Assembly (NCBI RefSeq): GCF_016862955.1
Contig: NZ_BONY01000042.1
Location: forward strand, 1-64,000
From: Rhizocola hellebori
GTDB lineage: Bacteria; Actinomycetota; Actinomycetes; Mycobacteriales; Micromonosporaceae
Direction of reading: 5' to 3'
DNA length: 64,000 nucleotides
Shown here piece by piece: positions 9,404-16,953 of the stretch. Every line of letters begins with the position of its first letter. Within the stretch, counting starts at the first letter, position 1. Below the pieces are notes generated by a model that had not been told where the DNA came from, ran no database searches, and was given only the letters and a program-made list of their open reading frames with translations. The position numbers and the translations under genes are program-made.

Positions 9404-9419
9404 TGTCGGCATGCCGACA
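9404..9419. promoter_or_regulatory. Perfect 16-bp palindrome upstream of the LAL regulator
   Basis: TGTCGGCATGCCGACA is identical to its reverse complement and lies 90 bp before the TTG start of the LuxR-type gene, in the 260-bp gap after the SARP gene. It could be an operator for a dimeric regulator, possibly the LuxR-type protein itself. The rest of the gap shows nothing recognisable. Confidence 0.45.
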
Positions 9420-9508
9420 TGCTGTGACCTCGGCCACGCCGTTCCCGGCCCATCCACGGGCTCCGCGGCACCGAATGCTTGGCAAGCGCAGTCTGGGGAG
9501 GTGGCGTC

Positions 9509-12130
9509 TTGTCTGTCATTGCCGGCGAAACGGAAATCGTTGGGCGTGAAAAGGAATTGGCCGACATCGGATCGGTCGTCAAGGGACTCGTCGCGGGCCG
9601 GGGGGCCTTTCGCGGATATGTGGGCGATCCGGGGATAGGCAAGACCACCATGCTGCACGCCTTGTCGCGGGAGGTGCGCCAGGCCGGCCTTGCCGTGCTG
9701 GGGGACCGCTGCGGCAAGCTGGAGGAACTGGTCGAGTTCGCGCTCACCATGCGCGGCCGTAACGAGTCCGCGGCCGTGCTCATCGATGATCTCCACGGCC
9801 AGGGCGAGGCTGCGGTCGAAATGATCGAGCGCCTCCTCGAGCTGACGTCCGGTCCCCTGCTGCTCGCCGTGGCGTACCGGCCACGCCAGCTTCCGCTGCC
9901 GCTGACGGCGATCCTCTACCGCACCTCGGCGCATCTTGGGGCCAAGCGGCTGTGCCCGCTCACGCTCGCGCAAACCGGCCGCCTGATCGGCCACCGCCCC
10001 GATCTCGAAGCGGTTCATCGTGGCTCGGAAGGTTTTCCGCTCTACGCCAGGGTGCTCGCCGACACCGGCGACGCCGCTTCGGCACAGCTCTTCGCCGAGC
10101 TGGCCGCCCTGCCGCCGGAGCAGCTCGCCACAGCGCAGGCGGCTGCCGTGATCGGCGGGGAGTTCCTGGCCGAGACCCTGCTCGCGGTGTCCGTGCTGGA
10201 TCCGTCCCCGGCGCGATCAGCGCTGGACCAGCTGGTGTCCGCGGACATCATCCGGGCCGGGTCACCCGGGCCGCTGCTGGCCTTCCGCCACCCGACCCTC
10301 GCCGACGCGGCTTATCACACCATCACCGTCAGCCAGCGAGGCGAGCTGCATCTGCGCGCCGACCGCGAGCTGGAGCGCCGCGGCGCACCGGCCATCATGC
10401 GCGCCCGGCACGTGGCCAACTCCATCGACGCGGCACACCCCGATCGGCATCTGACGCTGGCACTGGGCGCGCGGCAGGCGCTGAGCACCGATCCGGCGGC
10501 GGCCACCGGCTGGCTGGAGGCGGCCGAGGCCCGCATCACCCGCAACCACCCGCACTGGCCCGAGACCCAGCTGTTGCTGGCCAAAGCGCGGCTGCATCTG
10601 GGCCGCCTCGACGACAGCCGCTCGACGTTCCTCAAGCTGGCCCACGCCTCTACGCATCAGAGGAATGACGTGGCCATGCACACGGGCCGCATCGAGCGGC
10701 TGCTCGGCCGGTATAGGGAGGCGGCGGCGGTCATCCGTACCGGGCTGACCGCGGCCGGTTCGGCGGCCGCTCGCGGGGTCGGCCTTTTCGAGCTCAGCGC
10801 AATCGCGTCTGAATGTGCGGAGTACGCCGACTCCGACCGCCTCGCCACCGAGGCGGCCCGGATGGCCAGGGCCGCGGGCAAGCCGTTGCAGGAGTCCGTC
10901 GCGTTGGGCAGCGCGGCGTGGGCCAGGACGGCGCTGGGTGACATCACCGGCGCCCGGGCAGCGGCGTCGGCGGCGGCCAGCCTGGTCGATGCGATGGCGG
11001 ATAGCGTTGCGGTACAAGACATCGACTGCCTGCGCCTGCTGGGCCAAAGCGAGCTGCTGCTCGACCACCTCGCCGACGCACGGCGTCACCTCGATCGCGG
11101 GCTGCGGCTGGCCCGCCGCACCGGGCAGCGGCATGTGCTGCCGAGCCTGCTGAAGTCCGTGGCGGAGCTGGAGTTCCGCCTCGGGCGGCTCGATCAGGCG
11201 AGCGAGGTGCTCGACGAGGCCGAGCCTTTGGCCGCGCAGACCGGGGTGGTCGCCATGCAGACGCTCGCCGCCGCGCTTCGCACCCATACCCTGTTGTGGC
11301 AACATCCGTCGGACAGGGTGTGGCTCAGTGTCGCGGCCGGTGAACGGGCGGCCGGCTTGGCCGACGACGGCAACACCACCCTCACCTGGCGACAGCAGGC
11401 GCTGGCCGCGCACGCCGAGGCGCTGACCTTCGCCGGGCAGCCGGGCCACGGCAGCCAGATCATGCTCGATGCCGTGGGCGGCCCGCTGCTGCCACAGCTG
11501 GCCATCCATCGCCGGGTGCGATGGTGGGAGGTTCTCGCGATCTCCGCCGTGGCGGACGCCGATTTCGCCATGGCCGACGAATACGCCGCGCTGGCGGTGG
11601 CGGCGGTCGATCGAGCGCCGACCGACATCCGGCGCGGCTTCGCCTATCGCGCCCGCGCCCTTGTCGACAGCGCAAGGGGCGCCACCGCCGCGGCGCTGGC
11701 CGCGGGCGAGGTCGCGGCCGCGGCCTTCCTGGCTGCCGGCGGCCAGCTGGACCTTGGCCGGACCCAGGTGATCCTCGCCTCGGCCTGCCTGGACGCGGGG
11801 GTCGCCGACGGTGTCGCCGATCGGCTCGCCATGGCCGGTGCGCTGGCACGCCGCTGTGGCTCACCGCGCCTGGCCGAACAGGTCGAGGCCCAGCTGGCGC
11901 GGCTGCCTCAGGTGACGCCGCAACGGGATTGGCAGGCCACGCTCACGCCACGGGAACGCGACATCGCCCTGCTGGCCGGGCAGGCTCTGGCCAGTACCAC
12001 GATCGCGGCCCGGCTTCACCTGAGCGTGCGAACGGTCGACTCGCACCTGGGCCGCATCTACCGCAAGCTGGGCGTCACCAACCGGGTGGCGCTGGCCAAC
12101 CTGCTGACTCGTACGGCGACGGCAAACTAG
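9509..12130 (+). CDS. LAL-type (large LuxR) transcriptional regulator
   Basis: 873 residues. The TTG at 9509 is chosen because GGGGAGG lies at 9495-9501, an ideal distance, and the conserved start IVGREKEL follows; an in-frame CTG at 9479 has no ribosome site. An AAA/STAND ATPase occupies the N-terminus (Walker A GDPGIGKT at 39-46, Walker B AVLIDDLHG near 100). The middle is a long helical, TPR-like sensor region. The last 65 residues are a LuxR helix-turn-helix (LTPRERDIALLAGQ, then HLSVRTVDSHLGRIYRKLGV). LAL proteins are usually pathway activators responding to a sugar, peptide or polyketide-related signal. The next gene, a secreted protease, starts 47 bp later and is the likeliest target or operon partner. 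Confidence 0.88.
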   Translation: MSVIAGETEIVGREKELADIGSVVKGLVAGRGAFRGYVGDPGIGKTTMLHALSREVRQAGLAVLGDRCGKLEELVEFALTMRGRNESAAVLIDDLHGQGEAAVEMIERLLELTSGPLLLAVAYRPRQLPLPLTAILYRTSAHLGAKRLCPLTLAQTGRLIGHRPDLEAVHRGSEGFPLYARVLADTGDAASAQLFAELAALPPEQLATAQAAAVIGGEFLAETLLAVSVLDPSPARSALDQLVSADIIRAGSPGPLLAFRHPTLADAAYHTITVSQRGELHLRADRELERRGAPAIMRARHVANSIDAAHPDRHLTLALGARQALSTDPAAATGWLEAAEARITRNHPHWPETQLLLAKARLHLGRLDDSRSTFLKLAHASTHQRNDVAMHTGRIERLLGRYREAAAVIRTGLTAAGSAAARGVGLFELSAIASECAEYADSDRLATEAARMARAAGKPLQESVALGSAAWARTALGDITGARAAASAAASLVDAMADSVAVQDIDCLRLLGQSELLLDHLADARRHLDRGLRLARRTGQRHVLPSLLKSVAELEFRLGRLDQASEVLDEAEPLAAQTGVVAMQTLAAALRTHTLLWQHPSDRVWLSVAAGERAAGLADDGNTTLTWRQQALAAHAEALTFAGQPGHGSQIMLDAVGGPLLPQLAIHRRVRWWEVLAISAVADADFAMADEYAALAVAAVDRAPTDIRRGFAYRARALVDSARGATAAALAAGEVAAAAFLAAGGQLDLGRTQVILASACLDAGVADGVADRLAMAGALARRCGSPRLAEQVEAQLARLPQVTPQRDWQATLTPRERDIALLAGQALASTTIAARLHLSVRTVDSHLGRIYRKLGVTNRVALANLLTRTATAN

Positions 12131-12177
12131 CGCACGAAAGCGGGAACCAATGACATTGATCAATTCGTGTCTTCCCC

Positions 12178-15100
12178 GTGACAAAACCAATCTGGGCGGC
12201 CGCCGTGGCCGCCGCCATCATGATGACCGTCGGGTCAGCGGGTGTCGCCGGACCGGCCGGGGGCAGGGCACAACCGATCGATCGAGCGCGATATGGGCCT
12301 ACCTCGATCCGCGAGGTCACCCTCATCACCTCGGATCGTGTCACCGTGGTGATCGGACAGCGGCAGGCCGCGTCGATCGCGCGCATCCAGCCCGGTAAGG
12401 GACGCAAGGCGCAGTTCGCCGTCTCTCAGGCGGCCGGGCGGCTGCGGGTCGTGCCACACGATGCGCTGCCCGCGCTGCGGGCCGGCTGGCTCGACCCACG
12501 GCTGTTCGACATCACCGCCCTGCTCGAGTTCGGCTACGACGATCGCCGCGCCGACCTGCCGCTGATCGTCACCGGTCAGCCCGCGCCGGTCAGCGGCGCC
12601 AAAGCCGTCAGCGGCGTGCGGGCGGTACCCGGCGGCGTCGCGCTCAAGGCGGCCAAGCCGTCGCTGGGCGACCTGTGGCACAACGTGTCCAACGCCAACG
12701 CCAACGCCAACGCCAACGCCAACGCCACGGCCAGGTCGGCGGCCGCGCCCACCAAGGTATGGCTGGACGGGCTGCGCAAACCAACGCTGGATAGAAGCGT
12801 GCCCCAGATCGGTGCGCCGCAGGCGTGGCAGGCCGGATACACCGGCGAGGGGGTCAAGGTCGCGGTCGTGGACACCGGGATAGACGCCACCCACCCCGAT
12901 CTGGCCGGGAGGGTCATCGCGGCTCGCGATTTCGTGGGCGACGGAAACGACCTGGACCTGGTCGGCCACGGCACCCATGTGGCCGCCACGATCGCCAGCA
13001 ACGACGCCACCTTCCGCGGGGTCGCGCCGGGCGCGCATCTGTTGTCGGCCAAGGTCTGTCAGCTGTTCGGCTGCCCGGATTCGGCGATCCTGGAAGGCAT
13101 GCAATGGTCGGCCGAACAGGGCGCGAAGATTATCAACATGAGCCTGGGCGGCCCGGACTCCCCGGACATCGATCCGCTTGAGGCTGCCGTCGCCGATCTG
13201 ACCGAAAGATATGGCGTGCTGTTTGTCATTTCGGCCGGCAACGCCGGCGCCGACGACACCATCGGCTCGCCGGGCAGCGCCGAGGCGGCCCTGACCGTGG
13301 GGGCGGTGGACCGCAACAACGCGCTGGCCCCCTTCTCCAGCCGTGGTCCGCGCTCGGGCGACAGCGGCCTCAAGCCCGACCTCACCGCGCCCGGAGTGGG
13401 CATCGTGGCGGCTCGCAGCAAGGACGCCGCGCTTGGCGAGCCGGGCGCGCTTCGGCTTGCTTTGTCTGGTACCTCGATGGCAAGTCCCCATAGCGCAGGA
13501 GCGGCAGCCATTCTGGCTCAGCAGCACCCCGGCTGGTCGGCGGCGCAGCTGAAATCCGCGCTCATGGGCTCGGCACAGCCCCAACCCGGCACCGGTGTCT
13601 ACGCACAGGGCGCCGGCCGGGTCGACGTGGCCAAGGCCATCACGCAGCAGGTGCTGGCCAGCCCGGCCAGTGTCAGCTTCGGTTTGCAGAGCTGGCCGCA
13701 CGCGGACGACGTGCCGGTGTCGCGTACCGTCAGCTATGCCAACTCCGGCAGCTCCAGCGTCACCCTCGGGCTGAGCCTGGGCGATGTCCCGGCCGGGCTG
13801 TTCACGCTCTCCGCGGCCAGCGTCACCGTGCCCGCGGGCGGCACCGCCAGTGTCACGATCACCGCCGACACCCGGGTCGCCGTCGCGGACGGGCGCTATG
13901 GCGGTCACCTGGTGGCCCGTTCCGGCGACACAGCCGTCGTCACCCCGTTCGCCGTGGACAAGGAACCCGAGCGCTACAACGTGTCGCTGACGACGCTGGA
14001 TCGCTCCGGCCAGCCCGCCGAATTCTCCGACACCCTGCTCATCGACACCCAGGCGAATCAGCTGGTTGGCTTGCCCGGCAACGGATCCGCCGTGCGGGTG
14101 CCGCGCGGTGAATATCTTGTGCTGACCCTCGTGTTCACCGAGTCCGACGTTTCCATGCTCGCCGAGCCCGAAATTGAGGTTCACAGCGATCGATCGCTGG
14201 TGGCGGACGCGCGCAATGCCAAGGAAGTGTCGATATCCATGCCGATGCCGAAGGCGGCCAGGCCGCTCATGGTGGCGGCAGCCCTGGTTCATTTCGCCGA
14301 CGGCATAGGCGCTTTCTTCGCCTACGCCGACTCCGCCGACATCCCGGTGTACTCCGGTTCGGCCACGCCGCAGCGGTCCAGCCCGCACCTGAGCGGATTG
14401 GTTGCCGCGCAATACACCGCAGGCGACATGGATCCGGTGGATTCGCCGTTCCTGGCGGAAGTGGCCTGGCGTCAGCCCGGACGCGCCTTCACCGGGCTGA
14501 CCAAACGCGTGGGATGGCCGGACCTGGCCACGATCGAGGCAAGCTATGCCAGTCAAGGCATCGCCGACGGGTTCGCCAGATTCGGGCCGTCGTGGGAAGG
14601 GCTGCCCTCCACCGCGAATCCCATCAATCTAGGCTCCGCGGTGCGGCTGCCCAGCCGAAGGCTGGAGTACCACAACACCGACGACCACCTCGCCTGGGCG
14701 CGCGAGCTGGCCGAGATCGACCCGTCCTTCGGGCTGGTGGGCAATTTCCTGTTCGGCCCGCCGGTGCGGTTCCTGCCCGGAAAACGGTATGCGGAGAACC
14801 GCAACGCCGCCGTTTACGGTCCGGGGTTCTCCGATCCGGCCCCGTTCGAGGAGCTTTGGACGACGCGGCGCGGTGACACCATGACCCTGGTCCCGACGGT
14901 GACCAACGACCAGCTCAACTGGAGCGGGCAGCCGTTCGCCGGTGACTTCCGCACCACCTTGGAACGCAATGGCGCGGTGATCGCCGACGAACCCGCGCCG
15001 GGGCTTCAGGTCGAGGTACCGGCGGGTCCGGCCGACTATCGGCTCACCGCCTCGCTGACCCGGGGAGAGCCCGCCACGCTGTCCACAAAGGTCAGTTGCG

Positions 15101-15468
15101 TGTGGACGTTCCGTTCACGGAGCGCTCCGGCCGGCAAGTCGGTGCCCCTGCCCATGTCCGCGGTGCGTTTCCTGCCCACCCTCGACGACCGGAATGCGGC
15201 GCCTGCCGGAAAGCTCACCGTCCTGCCGATCCAGGTACAGCGGCAGCTGGGTTCCGCGGCGCAGCGGATGCGCTCGCTGTCTGTGGAAGTCTCCTTCGAT
15301 GACGGCGTCTCCTGGCGTACCGTCCCGGTGGTCCGGCTCGGCCAGCGGGCGTTCGCCGCCATCTCCCATCCGGCACAGCCCGGCTTCGTCTCGTTGCGGG
15401 CGCGCTCTGCCGACACCGACGGCAACACCGTCGACCAAACCGTGATCCGCGCCTATCGGATCGCCTGA
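12178..15468 (+). CDS. Secreted subtilisin-like serine protease (family S8)
   Basis: 1096 residues. Start GTG at 12178, followed at once by a Sec signal peptide (hydrophobic stretch about residues 5-25); no strong Shine-Dalgarno is seen. A propeptide-like region (about 40-190) ends in an Asn-Ala repeat. The catalytic triad is complete: Asp232 in VAVVDTGID, His264 in GHGTHVAA, Ser433 in GTSMASPHSAG, with the oxyanion Asn354 in SAGNAG. About 600 residues of beta-rich C-terminal extension follow, as in large actinomycete exoproteases. It is probably secreted and self-processed. It could also act as a remote leader protease for the lanM system, but nothing here shows that. Confidence 0.93.
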   Translation: MTKPIWAAAVAAAIMMTVGSAGVAGPAGGRAQPIDRARYGPTSIREVTLITSDRVTVVIGQRQAASIARIQPGKGRKAQFAVSQAAGRLRVVPHDALPALRAGWLDPRLFDITALLEFGYDDRRADLPLIVTGQPAPVSGAKAVSGVRAVPGGVALKAAKPSLGDLWHNVSNANANANANANATARSAAAPTKVWLDGLRKPTLDRSVPQIGAPQAWQAGYTGEGVKVAVVDTGIDATHPDLAGRVIAARDFVGDGNDLDLVGHGTHVAATIASNDATFRGVAPGAHLLSAKVCQLFGCPDSAILEGMQWSAEQGAKIINMSLGGPDSPDIDPLEAAVADLTERYGVLFVISAGNAGADDTIGSPGSAEAALTVGAVDRNNALAPFSSRGPRSGDSGLKPDLTAPGVGIVAARSKDAALGEPGALRLALSGTSMASPHSAGAAAILAQQHPGWSAAQLKSALMGSAQPQPGTGVYAQGAGRVDVAKAITQQVLASPASVSFGLQSWPHADDVPVSRTVSYANSGSSSVTLGLSLGDVPAGLFTLSAASVTVPAGGTASVTITADTRVAVADGRYGGHLVARSGDTAVVTPFAVDKEPERYNVSLTTLDRSGQPAEFSDTLLIDTQANQLVGLPGNGSAVRVPRGEYLVLTLVFTESDVSMLAEPEIEVHSDRSLVADARNAKEVSISMPMPKAARPLMVAAALVHFADGIGAFFAYADSADIPVYSGSATPQRSSPHLSGLVAAQYTAGDMDPVDSPFLAEVAWRQPGRAFTGLTKRVGWPDLATIEASYASQGIADGFARFGPSWEGLPSTANPINLGSAVRLPSRRLEYHNTDDHLAWARELAEIDPSFGLVGNFLFGPPVRFLPGKRYAENRNAAVYGPGFSDPAPFEELWTTRRGDTMTLVPTVTNDQLNWSGQPFAGDFRTTLERNGAVIADEPAPGLQVEVPAGPADYRLTASLTRGEPATLSTKVSCVWTFRSRSAPAGKSVPLPMSAVRFLPTLDDRNAAPAGKLTVLPIQVQRQLGSAAQRMRSLSVEVSFDDGVSWRTVPVVRLGQRAFAAISHPAQPGFVSLRARSADTDGNTVDQTVIRAYRIA
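12691..12726 (+). repeat. (AACGCC)x6 in-frame hexanucleotide repeat
   Basis: Six perfect AACGCC units encode Asn-Ala x6 (residues 172-183) at the junction between the protease propeptide and catalytic domain. Unit loss or gain keeps the frame, so linker length can vary by slippage. Confidence 0.9.
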
Positions 15469-15476
15469 CCCGGGGC

Positions 15477-15514
15477 GGTGTCACCCCTCGGCCACCAGGC
15501 CGGGGGGTGACACC
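15477..15514. terminator. Bidirectional hairpin between the protease and ltrA
   Basis: 17-bp stem (left arm 15477-15493, right arm 15498-15514) with one G-T wobble and an ACCA loop. It begins 8 bp after the protease stop and overlaps the last codons of the convergent ltrA-like gene. There is no U-tract, as is common for actinomycete terminators. Confidence 0.7.
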
Positions 15515-16647
15515 CTCGGCTTGGTGAGCTTGGAACTGATGAATAGGGCCAGCACAACAGCCCCGGCGCTGAGGGTCGCCGCCCACCCGGGCAGGAGCAG
15601 GCCCGCCGGGATGAGAACGATCAGCGGCAGCAGGAGCCCGGCCGGAAGCCACCGAAGCAGGGAATGCCACGATTCGCCCAGGCGCTGGGCGATCAGGCCG
15701 CTGATCGCGTAGTAGCCCGCGATGCCACCGACCAGACCGGCCACGCTTCCCGCGGGCAGATGGTGATCGGGCTCGGCGACGGCTGTCCCGAGCGCCGCCG
15801 CCAGCATGGTGATCGAGCTGATCAGAAGGAACGGAAAGTACATCACCGCCTCGCGCATGTTCGAACGGGCATCCTGTGCTTGCGCCGCAGCGAAACCCCT
15901 TTCGGCGCTGGGGGTGCTCCAGCGGAAGAAGGTGACGGCCAGCAGGGCCACCACGATGAACGAGCCGAGGGCGGCTGTCGCGGAGGAGCCCGTGAAGTGC
16001 TCGGAGAGCCCGGTGACGACGGCGAACACGCTCTCCCCGAGCACAATCACGATGAACAGGCCGATCCGCTCGATGAGATGCTCCGCGGAGACCAGGCTGT
16101 AGGTCTGTCGTGATTGTCCGGTGCCGATGGACAGCAGGAGCACCTCGATGCCGACCGCCAGCCCCCACAGGACGAACCGGGCCGATCCGGGGACAAACGC
16201 GGAAACCGTCCACACCGCAGCGGGGACAAGGCAGTAGGTGATCGGCCGCCAGGCGGGAAGCTCCCAGCGGGCCTTGCCGACCTGCGGCCACCACAGGGCG
16301 AAGATGGCCACCCGCACCCACGCCGCGCCGAGCGCGAAGACCCAGGCCCGCTCCCCCAGCCCTTCCGGCGAAGCGGCCGCCATCAACCCGAGCCCGGGCA
16401 TGGCGACGACGAGCGTGATCCTGTTCCAGGTCGACTCCGAGCCGAACAGGTTCACCGACAGCATCAGGTTGACCCAGGCCCACCAGGCCGGGAAGAACAG
16501 CACCAGAAAGGTACCGAAGTCTCGCCAGCCCGGATCGCCGTGCAGTCCATGGGCCAGCACGGCCACCATCACCACGAAGACCAGATCGAAGAAGAGCTCG
16601 AACCAGTCGGCTCGGCGATGCTCCCGCACAGGATCAGTCACCTCCAA
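15481..16647 (-). CDS. ltrA: LtrA-family (low temperature requirement A) integral membrane protein
   Basis: Up to 388 residues with about ten hydrophobic segments. The family signature opens the protein (RRADWFELFFDLVFVVMV), followed by GSESTWNRITLVVAM and, midway, the motif EHLIERIGLFIVIVLGES that is diagnostic of LtrA proteins. The start is uncertain: the in-frame TTG at 16647 is the longest, while a GTG at 16629 has GGAGG 11 nt upstream. The biochemical role of the family is unknown; the name comes from a Listeria cold-growth mutant. A 49-codon secreted-peptide gene lies 24 bp upstream in the same direction and may share its transcript. Confidence 0.85.
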   Translation of the reverse strand: MEVTDPVREHRRADWFELFFDLVFVVMVAVLAHGLHGDPGWRDFGTFLVLFFPAWWAWVNLMLSVNLFGSESTWNRITLVVAMPGLGLMAAASPEGLGERAWVFALGAAWVRVAIFALWWPQVGKARWELPAWRPITYCLVPAAVWTVSAFVPGSARFVLWGLAVGIEVLLLSIGTGQSRQTYSLVSAEHLIERIGLFIVIVLGESVFAVVTGLSEHFTGSSATAALGSFIVVALLAVTFFRWSTPSAERGFAAAQAQDARSNMREAVMYFPFLLISSITMLAAALGTAVAEPDHHLPAGSVAGLVGGIAGYYAISGLIAQRLGESWHSLLRWLPAGLLLPLIVLIPAGLLLPGWAATLSAGAVVLALFISSKLTKPRVSPPGLVAEG

Positions 16648-16671
16648 GACCCTACTTCCAGGTCTGGCCCG

Positions 16672-16821
16672 CTACTGGTCGCACCCCGGCTTGGTCGGCC
16701 AGCAGGTGGCCTGATCCGTGCTGACGCCCGCGTGGGTGGCCGCCGCGGCGAAGCCCGCGAACGCTCCGGCGGCCATCAGAACCGCTACCAGTACCCGGCG
16801 CATTCTGGCTGAACTGAACAT
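16672..16821 (-). CDS. Small secreted peptide, 49 residues, with a Cys-x7-Cys loop
   Basis: A short ORF translated from the minus strand. The ATG at 16821 has a good ribosome site (GGAGGG, 6 nt upstream). The N-terminus is a clear Sec signal: MFSSARMRR, then a hydrophobic core VLVAVLMAAGAFAGFAAAA. The remaining mature part is about 22 residues ending TCWPTKPGCDQ, whose two cysteines could form a disulphide loop. TAG stop at 16672-16674. It lies 24 bp upstream of the ltrA-like gene and 132 bp after the rhamnosidase stop, all on the same strand. The family is not recognised. It could be an exported signal or structural peptide. It does not look like a lanthipeptide precursor, because it carries a membrane-type signal in place of an acidic leader. 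Confidence 0.65.
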   Translation of the reverse strand: MFSSARMRRVLVAVLMAAGAFAGFAAAATHAGVSTDQATCWPTKPGCDQ

Positions 16822-16953
16822 GATTCGCCCTCCAATACATCAACATCGATCTCTTGCTGCATGGATACCCGAGGGTGCGGCTGTGCACAACCGGCCGCAG
16901 TTGAACACGGGTCCGCGCCGGCCCATGGGGAAGGCCGGCGCGGACGTGACCGG

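Noticed and set aside
12691-12726. CRISPR-like short repeats
   Set aside because: Contiguous hexamers without spacers, in frame within a gene.
12235-14556. A 773-codon minus-strand frame opposite the S8 protease
   Set aside because: Antisense to a gene with a complete catalytic triad; the translation has no recognisable fold.
16672-16821. The 49-residue peptide as the lanthipeptide precursor for the lanM at the left edge
   Set aside because: It has a Sec-type hydrophobic signal in place of an acidic leader with a GG or GA site and lies 16 kb away.
16652-16888. A 78-codon minus-strand frame overlapping the small secreted peptide
   Set aside because: No ribosome site and Arg/Gly-rich; the shorter frame 16672-16821 has both a ribosome site and a signal peptide.
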